Shown here: positions 33,316-43,998 of the stretch, one piece after another | How the letters are laid out: each line of letters opens with the position of its first letter | How positions within the stretch are numbered: position 1 is the stretch's first letter | Origin: Chamaecrista fasciculata | Taxonomy: Eukaryota; Streptophyta; Magnoliopsida; Fabales; Fabaceae | NCBI GenBank assembly: GCA_003254925.1 | Contig: QANZ01032301.1 | Span: 47,873 to 111,872 of the forward strand | DNA: 64,000 bases | Direction of reading: 5' to 3' | The notes under the pieces: generated by a model | What the model saw: the letters and a program-made list of their open reading frames with translations, nothing else | What the model was told of the DNA's origin: nothing | Database searches by the model: none | Made by a program: the position numbers and the translations under genes

Positions 33316-33764
33316 TAGGGATGACAACGGATAGGATATCCGAAATTTTATCACTGTCCGTATCTGTATTCGTTCATTTTTTTCAATATCCGTATCCTAT
33401 CATATCCAATATCCGTTATCCGACGGGTACTCTAAATATCCGAAATATCCAAAAATAATGGATATATGATAGGATATCCTAATTCAAAAATCGGATATAT
33501 CCGATATCCGATACCCAATATCCGTTAATTAAAATAAATTAATTAAAAATATAATAAAAAATGTATAAAATTTAATAAAATATTTATATTATAGGGTATC
33601 AGATACCGGATACCCTAACTATCCGTTCATTTCGGACGGATATCGGATACCGGATTTTTTATTTTTCAATACCCGTACCCTATCCGATATCCGACAGATA
33701 TCGAATATTTTTTACGGATGGATTCGAACGGGTATTCTAGATACCCACCAAATTGCCATCCCTA
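33316..33764 (+). mobile_element. hAT-type MITE, family A (second copy)
   Basis: 449 bp, ends TAGGGATGACAAC and TTGCCATCCCTA, flanked by the perfect 8-bp duplication CTTCTAGA (33308-33315 and 33765-33772). The interior is rich in GGATATCCG words. It is inverted with respect to the copy at 18717-19162 and of nearly equal length. Confidence 0.92.
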
Positions 33765-34365
33765 CTTCTAGATCTTCATCTAGTCTTCTCCTGGCCTACA
33801 AAAATAAGGAGCATGTCTGGCTTCATTGATAGTATTAAATTTAATTGTATCAATGGGGCAAGTCGATGATGTGGGAAAAAATTAAATAATTAATCCACAG
33901 AACTGGCGTATAAGACGTAGACATGAAAAACAAACATTGAAACATACATAGTTGAAAAGCCATCTTTTCCAATGATTGTTAGACCACATATAATTGGATT
34001 TTCTCAAATGGACTCCAGTAATTTTGACCCAAGAATCAAAAGAAAAACAAACAATTTTGAAGAAAGAAGTTGAAGTAATCTTACAGAAGTTTCTCTACGT
34101 AGTTCAAAAGTAAAATACAATCGTCAAGCATTACAGCTAACAATTTCAATAAAAAAAACTAAATACCACTTCAATACTATACTTGTTTGCGGCAGAAATC
34201 CTAGCAATACATGACAAAAAGTCTAAGCAAAGGCTAAGTTGTCATAGCCATTCCACAATCAAAAAATAAGAGATTACGTGACCCAAAGAGTACAAATGAG
34301 AGACTCCATGATTAAAATTTTTTCTAGTCTTAATTTTCTTTTTATGTAGAACAATAAAAGTTTCA

Positions 34366-34597
34366 TTATTCTGCAACACCTGAAAAAGCATGAGCATCCA
34401 TGCTAGGTAGGTACAAGCTTACCTTCAGACAGCCAACAACAGCGGTGGCCGGAGATGGAGAGCATTGAAGTCATCAACGCAGAAGCAGTTGCAGTATGGT
34501 ATGGCATCATAGATTCCACACAGAAACTCAACTCGACAGGGCACCTAATCATACAAGCAATTCCATCCATAAAATTTGTGTTAAAACAGAGACGCAC
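34366..34597 (-). CDS. NUCLEAR FUSION DEFECTIVE 6-like mitochondrial protein, 3' exons only (partial or 5'-truncated)
   Basis: On the minus strand, exon 34423-34544 (acceptor GATTAG, donor GTAAGC) encodes [20 protein letters not shown] followed by [11 protein letters not shown] and WLSEG. This is the signature core of the small NFD6-like mitochondrial proteins of plants. A last mini-exon 34366-34379 (acceptor TTTTCAG) would give GVAE and stop. In the family a first exon of about 40-50 residues supplies the mitochondrial targeting sequence. I could not find it upstream (34600-39200), a region filled with TIR elements and a MULE. The frame is also open 5' of the acceptor to 34597. Either exon 1 is far away beyond the insertions or the copy is truncated and non-functional. 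Family assignment is from memory of the conserved motif. Confidence 0.7.
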
Positions 34598-34675
34598 AAA
34601 AGACCATAATCGAACCTCATAATAGTTTAGACCATTTGGTTAGGTTTCTGATGGAAAAAATAAGAGGGAACTTAC

Positions 34676-35102
34676 TATTTTGTCCTTCTTTTTTCACAGT
34701 TTCAACTATTTGGTCCCTGTATTTTTGAAATAAATTATTTGGTCTCTCAAAAATTAAAAATGTCAACTATTTAGTCCCTCATTTATTATAATCGTCAACT
34801 ATTAGACGTTAAATGTTTACATAGCACTGTTAAATGTCACTTTGACATTCTAATTACATAAACTAACGAAACCGGACCAACCAACACAATTAAACCGACC
34901 TAAAATTAAGTCAGACCCAAATATTTATGTTACACGTGAAGTTTCCGTAAGGCATAAACTATTGAAACATTCCTAAATCTCAAACTCTAGGTGGCCTTAA
35001 ATAGTTAAATATGTGGCAGTTAACGTGTTACATGTGCACTTAACAGTCAGATCATCAATGTTAACAACGAAGATAGGCTACAGGGACTAACAAGTTGACA
35101 TT
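34676..35102 (+). mobile_element. TIR-family element (relative of 15172-16293), without LTR
   Basis: Starts TTTTGTCCTTCTTTTTTCAC, with TTCAACTATTTGGTCCC and ACTATTTAGTCCC words, and continues through TTACACGTGAAGTTTCC and GTGTTACATGTGCACTTAACAGT. This is the reverse complement of the element at 15172-16293, co-linear throughout. At the point where that copy carries the solo LTR, this one reads straight through (CTTAACAGTCAGATCATCAATG). The right TIR is partly lost. Confidence 0.75.
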
Positions 35103-35137
35103 TAATTCATCACCACTAGTGCTGAAATACCCTAATA

Positions 35138-35907
35138 CGTGAGATGTACGAGTATATATTTAGTCGCATTTTTATTGTAGTATATGTATATATTTAGTCT
35201 TATTCTCATTTTTAAATATTTAATCTAATTAATTAAAAACATATTTGATATTTTTATTTTCCTCAAATTTTATATACTTTTTGTATTGTATTTCATTGTA
35301 ATTGGAGTTTGATGTTCACAAACTCGGACAAAATCGGACAAAAAGACCCGAACAAAATCGGATGTTCACAAACGGCTTTTCTCCTTCTTATTTTAACATG
35401 GTAATGATTTATTCTTGAGGCATATCATATACTAGGGGCTTGGCCAATATGCATGTAACGTTTGAATTGATTTAAAGTTGAATATTATATTAAATTTTTA
35501 TATTGATAAAAGAGCAAGTTTGGGACCAATTTGAAAAATTATAAAATATTTAGGACCAATTTGAAATTACCTCATATTTAGGTCCACCTAAAATGACTAA
35601 TTTACCCTCATTAAACTTAGCTAATTAAAATCTATTTTGATTAATTTACCCTGATTATATTATAGTTTGAGGACTAAAATACCTATAAAACTGAGTTCAT
35701 AGTTTGAGGACTAAAAAATAATTTTAAGAGCCAAGGAAACTGAGTTCATAGTTTGAGGACATGTATTAAATAGATATACAATTGAGATGTACGAGTATAT
35801 ATTTAGTCGCATTTTTATTGTAGTATATGTATATATTTAGTCTTATTCTCATTTTTAAATATTTAATCTAATTAATTAAAAACATATTTGATATTTTTAT
35901 TTTCCTA
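35138..35907. repeat. Pair of 120-bp direct repeats about 645 bp apart
   Basis: Block GAGATGTACGAGTATATATT to ATATTTTTATTTTCCT occurs at about 35140-35265 and 35785-35907 almost unchanged. Sequence after the first copy (CAAATTTTATATACTTTTTG) recurs once more at about 36842-36893, so several fragments of one repeat have been shuffled. A Helitron-like 3' end (TACTAGGGGCTTGG, inverted) is near 35431. No coding. Confidence 0.7.
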
Positions 35908-36509
35908 TTAGACCTATTATTCGACTCTTCCGGATATCAACTTGTAATTTTTGTTAACTTAAAGGAACATTGTAAAAATTGAAATTAAAATGTTGAATAT
36001 ATAGAATTATTCCTTAATTCTTATTACCAGTGTTGTCCACTTAATCTTCCAAGTGACTTTGTTTATGATGCCACAAGTTACATATCTGCGTAACTAACAA
36101 GTGTCCTAATTTCAAACATTAAGATGATCTAAGGATGAGAACGAAGGCAAAAGTATTATTTCGATCTTCAAACTTTATATCAATTGTCAATTGTGTTCTT
36201 AATGTTTTACATTTTGGTCAATTTAGTCTTTAGACTAAATTCTTTCAATAAATTAACGATAAAGTTCATCATTATTTTCAATTCGAATTAAGATTTAAAT
36301 TTCTTTTTCATCAATTTTATATTAAATATCATCAGCCACATAGAATCTATCATTGATATTTGGTTAAAGTAAGAGCAAAAAGTTAAACTGATCAAAATGT
36401 GAAACATAGAGAACGAAATTGATAACAAAAAAAGAATCAGAACGAAATTGACAATTAGTGTAAAATTAATCAACATAGTGCTTTTGCTAAGTAATGTAAA
36501 AGTCACTTG

Positions 36510-37139
36510 TAGGCATGGCAGTTTTCTCCACAAACAAGGATCTCCGCGAGTATTGCCCCGTGAGGATCCCCAGATGCGGGGATCAATTTTACCACGAAGA
36601 AAATTTGAGGACGGGGATCCCCGTCCCTAAAGAAAATTATATAAAAATATTGTAAAATATTATTATACTTATATAAATGATTTTTATTCATTATATCTAA
36701 ACTTTAAGATCAATTTTTAACCCTTAGATCAATTAAATCTAAACCATTAAATATATAATATCCTAAAGTTTTTAGCCGTTAAATTATTAGTTTTTTTTTA
36801 TTTTTGATAAAAATTATTTTTTAGTATTTCTCCTCAATTTCCTCAAATTTGATATACTTTTTGTATTGTATTTCATTGTAATTGGAGTTTGATGTATTGT
36901 GTTTTGAATAAAATTTTATAATTCAAGCTAAATTATATATTGGATTATGTTTTTAATTAATTAAAAATGTACATATTGTTTTTTAATAAAAATTATTGTG
37001 AGGATCTCCATGGGAGCTGCGGGGAGTCGAGAAATGGGGATGGAGACAAATAAGTCCCACAATGGAGACCAGAGACAAGAATGAAGGAGAATACAATTGG
37101 CGGGGACGGGGCTCGACCCTTCGCGGGGTGCCATCCCTA
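36510..37139. mobile_element. hAT-type MITE, family C (630 bp)
   Basis: Ends TAGGCATGGCAG and GTGCCATCCCTA with the perfect 8-bp duplication GTCACTTG (36502-36509 and 37140-37147). GC-rich GGGGATCC words flank an AT-rich centre. The subterminal arms differ in detail, so the inside is not a simple palindrome. Confidence 0.88.
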
Positions 37140-37421
37140 GTCACTTGTAATGAATCAATAGTCAATTATGGCAAATAAAACAAATAAAAGTTGATGATAA
37201 AATTTAATAAATTTAATAAGAGTTAAATTTTAGCTTTATAATTTTGAAATTATAAAATTGTATAAAATAAGAAAAATAACTTTATAATAATATAAATTTT
37301 ATTTGGCATCAAAAGTTTCCATTTATGTTTTATATTAAAGTTGAGCCCCATAATTTTACAAGAATCATATTAATAGTTCATGTTTCAAAAAATATGTCTA
37401 ATTATGTTTAATAATTTATTA

Positions 37422-38973
37422 TGAGAAAATTAGCATTTAGGTCCCTGAATTATGGAGGCGGTGGAAGTTCGGTCCTTGGATTTTTGAAATTGTACAACTC
37501 TATCCCTGAATTATGCAAACGTTGAGCAAGTTAATCTTTCCATCACCCAAGGGTTACAAAAAAGCTGACGTGACACAGATGGAGGCTGAGGTGTGCTATT
37601 ATGTGTTGACATGGCCGTTAACTGCCACGTTAGCACCGGTTAAACACAAAAAAAAAAAAAAAGATTGCCTCGTGTGTAATTCTTGCCACATAAGCATGAG
37701 AATAATAAAAAAAAGCCCGACTTGCAATTTGGTCTTTGAGTTTTATTTTATAAAATCTGAATAAAAAAACATTTTAGTACCTAAACCCTAAACCCTAAAT
37801 CTTAAACCCTCATTCAAACATCATCATCATCTTCGTCTTCCTAAAATCCATCCTCCATGTATTAAGCGAGAATCAAATCAGAAACAGAATTGGAAGCATT
37901 TTGCTCACTCTGCTATATATATTAATTGATTTTTGATTTTCAGGAACTGAAATTCACAAAATGCTTCATCGATTTAGGAACGAAATGAAAATGATAGTTC
38001 CTGTGAGAAACCCCCTTCCTTCGTCTTTCTCGCTCTCGCTCTCTGTTTCATTCACTGACCCTGTGCGAAACCCACAAAATGCTTCATCGATTTAGGAAAG
38101 AAATGAACGATCACCGAATAATGTTGCGATCATATTTGTCTGTGCTAGATTTAGGGTTTAGGGCTGAATTGATAAGCAGGGGTTAAATTGATCTGCAAAT
38201 TTGGAAGTCCTTGCAAAAACGAAGTTGTTCTTTGTTCTCCTCGCGAAGTTGTCTCTGCAGATTCTGATATGAAAATGGATTTTTAGTAGGAAATTAAGGA
38301 TTGGACGATAACGAATCGATGATGGTGGATGAATCGATTTAGTCCCTGAATCTTTCTTTCTTTCTTTTTTTCTTCTTTAGGGTTTAGGGGTTTAAGGTTT
38401 AGGGTTTATAGTTTGAGGTTTAGGGTTTAGGTTTTAAGTTTAGGGTTTAAGATTTTTGATATTTTTTATATTTCAATTTAGTTCCTATATATCAATTTAG
38501 TCCCTAAAAGACTCATGGATTAAGGACTAAATTGGAATGTTTGGAAGAATTTTGAAACACTTTACAATTTTATTTTGAAGACTTTGGACTAAAATGAATG
38601 AAAATGATGAAGAGTGGAAAGTTGAGAATATTGAAATAAGAATGGGTCAAGGACTGAATTACAAGTAAGGCCTTTTTTTAAATTCTTTATGCTTATGCAA
38701 CTTGGATTTCTTACCTGGCAACCATTTTTTTTGTGTTTAACCGCTGCTAACGGGATAGTTAACGACCACGTTAGCACAGCACACCTCAGCTTCCATCCAT
38801 ACCACACCTCAGCTTCCATCCATACCACGTTAGCTTTTGTAACCCCTGGGTAACGAAAGGACTAACTTGCTCAACGTTTGCATAATACAGGGACCGAGTT
38901 GTACAATTTCAAAAATCTAAGGACCTAACTGCCACCACCTCCATGATTTAGGGACCTACATGCTAGTTTTCTC
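37422..38973. mobile_element. Non-autonomous Mutator-like element (MULE), 1.55 kb
   Basis: Terminal arms of more than 200 bp are inverted: left TGAGAAAATTAGCATTTAGG to about 37660, right about 38735 to CATGCTAGTTTTCTC. Both include ACGTTGAGCAAGTTA/TAACTTGCTCAACGT and the GTTAAC...CACGTTAGCAC words. It is flanked by a perfect 9-bp duplication AATTTATTA (37413-37421 and 38974-38982), the Mutator hallmark. The interior has CCCTAAAC-type runs, an internal repeat of ACAAAATGCTTCATCGATTT (about 37958 and 38076), and shares the AGGACTAAATTGGAATGTT arm with the element at 3045. There is no transposase. The right arm carries a short tandem duplication (CACACCTCAGCTTCCATCCA). Confidence 0.92.
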
Positions 38974-39352
38974 AATTTATTACATTAATAATTGTTGAAT
39001 TTCAGATAACTATATATAAGTAAACATTAAATAAAGAATATCAGTGGACTATATATTATCAAGCAATCACGAAAAAGCACTTATATATTTTTTGGCTCAG
39101 AAGTACTTTAAAATTCAAACTATTTTCATTATACAAAAAAATGGAAAACTAAATTAAATTTGCAAAAAGGTTTGAGTCGCTAGATCAACCATCTGATCAG
39201 CCCCACAAGATATCTGACGACCAAGAAACATTTAGTACACTATAGAGGGCGTCCCACCAATGGCATTCATGTTAATGATAATGCATTCCCCAACTCTTGC
39301 AAGTTCGTATATTTTCGCTCTATTCCAGGGCAGATACAAGCACATGTATACC

Positions 39353-42300
39353 TCACTCAACTTCTTTGATGATTCTTCTTCTCCGTAATGGGACTGTTTT
39401 GATGCTACCTGGGGCACTGTGAGCTTTCCTCCTCTCATCTTTTCTTCTCCTAGAATCGGCCATGACGCGCATGAGACTCGTGGCCTTGAATATCGGTTTG
39501 GGCAAGTGCCTATGCCTGTTGAGCAAACAAAAAGAAGTGTCAAGCATATTGCAAGGTTTCATTGTCCTATAAATATAAAATGTAATTTAGGACACTGTTT
39601 CTTCAATTATAGCTGTCAAAACAATGATTGCTTGATCATTTCTTACCTTATTATACGTTTCACTTCGGGGAGATGCTTGTAGCGATTCTTTAGGGCCTCA
39701 TGATACTCTTGCTTCTTCCGTTCCCTAGGAAGAACCTGCAGCACGACCACAATACAATTACCAAGACATCAAGGGTTTCAACCAAGCAGCAAAAAATCTA
39801 TTATAAACTACCAAAATAATTTGGCATATTAAACCCAACATTAAGCTTCTATAATCAATAAAAGGCATGCTGCATCATCCAATGATTGATCAGAAGTTCC
39901 ATAAAAAAAGGACTGATAAGAAGTTTAGCAATGAAAGATTTGAAGGAAAGGAAGACATCATACAACTCCGAGTTGTTCTGATGCTCTAGCCTTCCACAGC
40001 CTGAGATTAGTGTCATCACTGCCTGAAATCACATAACTTGCATCAAAGCTGAACTTCACACAGAATACCCTGCATCAAAAGAAATTAAATTACCTTCAGA
40101 AATCACAGAAATCTTTCTGCTAAAGTGTTTAAATTGCCATATAAGCAACAAAACAAAGGAAATCCTCAGTCAATGATTTAAAAAACAAGTGAACCTTTGC
40201 ATTCTCTTGGTGTGATAAATCTCTCTGCTGTGGCCACCATTATATTGGAAGATTCTTACCTATAAAGTGAACATTTCAATGAATGAGACTAAAATTCAGA
40301 AAGATAGATTGTGGATAGGTAAAACCAGATCCAAAAGCACTAACTGTTCTATCATATGATCCAGTCACAAATTCTCGGCCAGTTGGGGAGTAGTCAATAT
40401 CCATGCTGTAAAATGACATATGAAAAAGTAATTAATATAAGAAATGCAGTTAATTGCTTAAAAAATTGATATAAAATATGCAGAGAGCATTCATCTCACA
40501 CTGCAGAAACATGATCTTTGTGAACACACTTAGCTTCGTCCAGTTTCCTAGCATCATAACTATAGCAATTACCATCTTCATTTGCCTGCACGGGGAAGGA
40601 ATGTGTCTATAAGAAAACAATATTCACCACAACGACGTAATTATGAACACATATACTAACAACAGACAATTATTTCACACGATATCCAAAACAACCGCCC
40701 TAAATAATAATAGCTTTGGAATCACAGGTTAAGTTCAACTGATGGACTTACAGCAGTGAAGTTTATTGGTTCCCTTGGGTTCCAAGATATAGAATTGGTT
40801 TTTGTCTGTCAGCATGAAGTACAAGTCAGTATGGTCATGGAAAAAAAAAATTCAAAGGTCACAAAAGGTCCAAAAAATTCTAATCTAAACATAAAAATAT
40901 AGCTGAGAATTTTATTTAGAAATAGATGTGAAATCCACGCTTTATTAACTAAACAAAAAATCTTGCCATATAAAAATGGAACACAAGTGCACAAGATTGA
41001 GTAGTAGATTGCCAGAAACATGAACATTATGCACTACACCTATGTGTTCAAATTTAATCAAAAAATATGTAACCATTACCATCATTATGGTTTTCCGCAC
41101 AGGGGAAGCCATTCGCAGATCATATAGTGTTATGCTCCGGTCACTACAAGAAAGGTGGTGAAACAAATAGATTAACACAAACACAAAGGTAAAACTAACT
41201 GACCATTATTATTATTATTATTATATTATTATTATTAAGCATATAGTATTTCACTTTTTTTTTGTTAATGTAGTATTTCACTTTTTTGGGAAGTGATCCA
41301 TCCACAAAACATACCTAGCTGATGTTGCCAAAATATTTGGTTCCCCAGGATTGAACCGGACAGATATTACCGAATTTGATCCCCATTCAAAACTGCTTGT
41401 CGGCTGAGACCTACAGAAGGGAAAGAACACCAGCTGGAAATAAATAAATAATTTAGACAAGTAACTGTGCATTAAATATGGTAGATGGACTAAACAGAAA
41501 CTGAAATCAAAACCTGTTGTGATTCCATATGTCTAATTGAGCACCAGCTGTAGCAAATAGCTCACCTTCCCACTGGTGATCAACAGCCCTAAAATTTTAG
41601 AAAAATAAGCCTTAGAAGAAACAAATAATTTATCAACCTAATTACAAAACTTACCAAAATGCATTCTTCCAGACATAAACACTAATGGGCTGCAAAAAAA
41701 TGGTTTATAAAATTATCAGTAAGATCTAAAAAAGAAAAACAAAAACTTATCTAGCATAATAATTATGATCACTAATACATGAGAGTGCACCACCTTAACA
41801 GAGTTCTCAGTTGAGCCACCTAACTCCATATTTGTAGCAACTGGAACATTCCAAAGTCTAACACTGAATCCCAAAAACCCAGTTAATATCACAATAAATA
41901 GCTATTAAAGCCTAAGCATGATAATAGGTAAGGATAGACTTTTTTTATATAAAAAAAATAAAAATTCTTCATCCTTACGAGCAATCAGTTCCACATGATA
42001 CAAGAATCCGTCCATCTGTAGAAACTGTCAGGCCTCGCACAGCACCTTCATGACCAGGAAATTGACAAACTGTACGTCTTTTTTGTTTAAAAAAATAAAA
42101 GCAACAACCAAGTTCTTTAGTGCATTAGAATATTATATGAGCTGTACTTTACTGCATGATCTTCGTAGATGAAGAATAATTTAGCAAATCGTTTACCTTG
42201 AAGCTATATCCCAGAGACGAATATCTGTAAACAAAACAAAGATCAATCTAAACTTTGCTTACACTATAAAGATAATGCAACTTATTCAACTAAACTGACA

Positions 42301-43355
42301 ATGGTTTAAAACAAAGGTCACCAAACTGGCCTCCATGAGGCTGATATATGAGAGCAATAAAGAGCTCCTGATAATAAAAATGATGAAAGAGTGAAGTTAC
42401 AATTCAAACATCCTAGCAGAATGGTATAACTGAATTTATGCCTGAGGCACTTCCTACAAAATTAATTTCCATATAGTCAAACCCAAGAAAAAAAACTTAT
42501 TGCATTCAACCAAAAATGTTTCTGTAAAGGGGACTTGGATTCATATAGAAACATTTTCATAATTACTTAAAACTTTTTATAAGAAAATATAAATAGAAAA
42601 ACATCTTGATAGAGAAAACCCGCCATGCTAACCATAATTCAGAACTCCTTATAAAACAAACATTCATATTTGCTTTAGTTCTTGCCCCACTTAATTAGGA
42701 GGCTTCATTCATGAATTGTACATATATCCTGTTCTCTTCCTAGTCCCAAATTATCCCAGTCCACCAACCAGGAGCTAAAAAGTGTTATTCAGAAGCAAAA
42801 TTTGTACCACATGAAGTTTACCCAAAAGATATGAGCACATCAAGCCAATATTATTAAATAAGGAGTCCAGAGCAAAAAAGAGACCAGTACCTCCATCCAT
42901 TGATCCTGAGAAAATCCCTTTCAAATGATTAGGGTTCTTCGCCATACACGAAACAGCGTCTAAATGCCCATCCATGGCTCCTATAAACGGTCTTGCAAAA
43001 ATCTACATTTTCATGATAAGAAGCTGATGAAGTACACGTCCCAAAAGCCAGATTTATTCACCGAGACAAAACAATGTTACCTTGTCCAACTTGGCCGCAT
43101 TAACAGCACGCACATACTCCACCGCCTTTTCTTGACTGCGAATACTCGGGTCGTAATTGCGAAATACCCTCTTCACCAATTCAAACGAACAGAATATAAT
43201 ATCAGACAGAGGATGCAAAATGATAATAACTCTAAGTTTGAAAAAAAAAAAAAACCAACATAGATAAAGTATCGTTACGCATGCATCACCTGGAGGTCAT
43301 TGCTTCGTTCACGAGTGAATTCATCAACAGAGCGTGATATAACCTTAACCTTCAT
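39353..43355 (-). CDS. DCAF13: SOF1-like WD40 protein, DCAF13 homologue (ribosome biogenesis / CUL4-DDB1 receptor)
   Basis: Seventeen coding exons give 452 residues: 43355-43290, 43170-43081, 43002-42891, 42224-42197, 42077-41979, 41863-41794, 41689-41655, 41588-41514, 41410-41315, 41143-41080, 40805-40752, 40585-40500, 40405-40345, 40259-40195, 40069-39964, 39735-39647, 39515-39353 (stop TGA 39355-39353). All borders are GT-AG and all phases fit. The start MKVKVISRSVDEFTRERSND is the family start. WD40 repeats fill about residues 60-335 (for example DGHLDAVSCMAKNP, GHEGAVRGLTVSTDGR, ISGSDDTNLRLW). The C-terminal Sof1 domain (about 355-441) ends VKRIIRHRHLPKPIFK. The length matches human DCAF13 (445). 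In yeast and animals SOF1/DCAF13 works in the nucleolar small-subunit processome for 18S rRNA maturation; plant forms also act as DDB1-CUL4 substrate receptors. Equivalent to Arabidopsis AT4G28450 in position (from memory). Confidence 0.96.
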
Positions 43356-43469
43356 CGTCTTCAAGGAACAAAAATGGTCACAACGTTTGGCACGATACTG
43401 TTAAATTTTTTTTTGGGACACTGGAAGTTTCTACTTTCTAAAACCCTAATTCTAAATAGAACGAACGAA

Positions 43470-43637
43470 CTAGAAGGAGTCGTCGTCGGAGACGAGTTTG
43501 CGGACGCCGTGGAGGGAGAGGAGGTTGTGGCGGAGGCGGCGGAGGTTGGAGATAAGGGCGGCAACCTTGAAGGTGAGGACGTCGATGACGGTGAAGCGGC
43601 GGCGAGAGGGGAATTTGAGGAGCTTGGAACCTTGATG
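43470..43637 (-). other. C3-rich open frame without ATG, 5' of DCAF13
   Basis: On the minus strand a 55-codon frame runs from just after a TAG (43640-43638) to a TAG (43472-43470), 114 bases before the DCAF13 ATG. It reads in part FPSRRRFTVIDVLTFKVAAL and LRRLRHNLLSLHGVRKL. Nearly every codon ends in C, unlike the AT-rich leader around it, so this frame looks shaped by coding. It has no in-frame ATG; an AG acceptor-like site (TTTAG|CATC) lies at its start. It may be a lost 3' exon of an upstream gene, a non-AUG upstream frame in the DCAF13 leader, or a chance CCT/CTC-rich leader. The antisense frame at 43374-43649 is its shadow. Confidence 0.35.
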
Positions 43638-43639
43638 CT

Positions 43640-43998
43640 AAATTGCTAAGGGAGAAAGATGTTCGTGTTTGTGAAAATGCAAAGAGAGAGAAAATGGAGT
43701 GACGAAGGAAGAAGAATCAGGGAAAAAAAAGCCTCAAACGCACCGTGTCATTCATTATCGAGGACTATAAACAGAGAGAGGACTGAGACCCTAATTCTAA
43801 AACCCTAATTCAGTTGTATTTCGTTTTTTTCCCCTTTTCTTTTTGGGTTGAAATCATTAATCATTAATCCGTATATACTTTTGTATGTTTTGCAACTGCT
43901 GTAGCTCTAGGATTGAGGCCTAATAATACCATATTACTAGTTACTTTTAATTTTGAGAAAAATATAAGGCGTATTATAAAAATATAAAAGATAAAAGA
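43640..43998 (-). promoter_or_regulatory. Probable DCAF13 promoter and 5' leader
   Basis: Between the coding start and the copia element: CT/GA-rich leader at 43680-43790, repeated ACCCTAATTC words (telobox-like AAACCCTAA at 43441 and 43800). Teloboxes are typical of promoters of plant ribosome-biogenesis genes, which fits DCAF13. Extent is inferred. Confidence 0.45.

Noticed and set aside
43374-43649. 91-codon acidic plus-strand frame
   Set aside because: Antisense of the C3-rich frame and leader of DCAF13; the acidic composition is the expected shadow of an Arg/Leu-rich strand.
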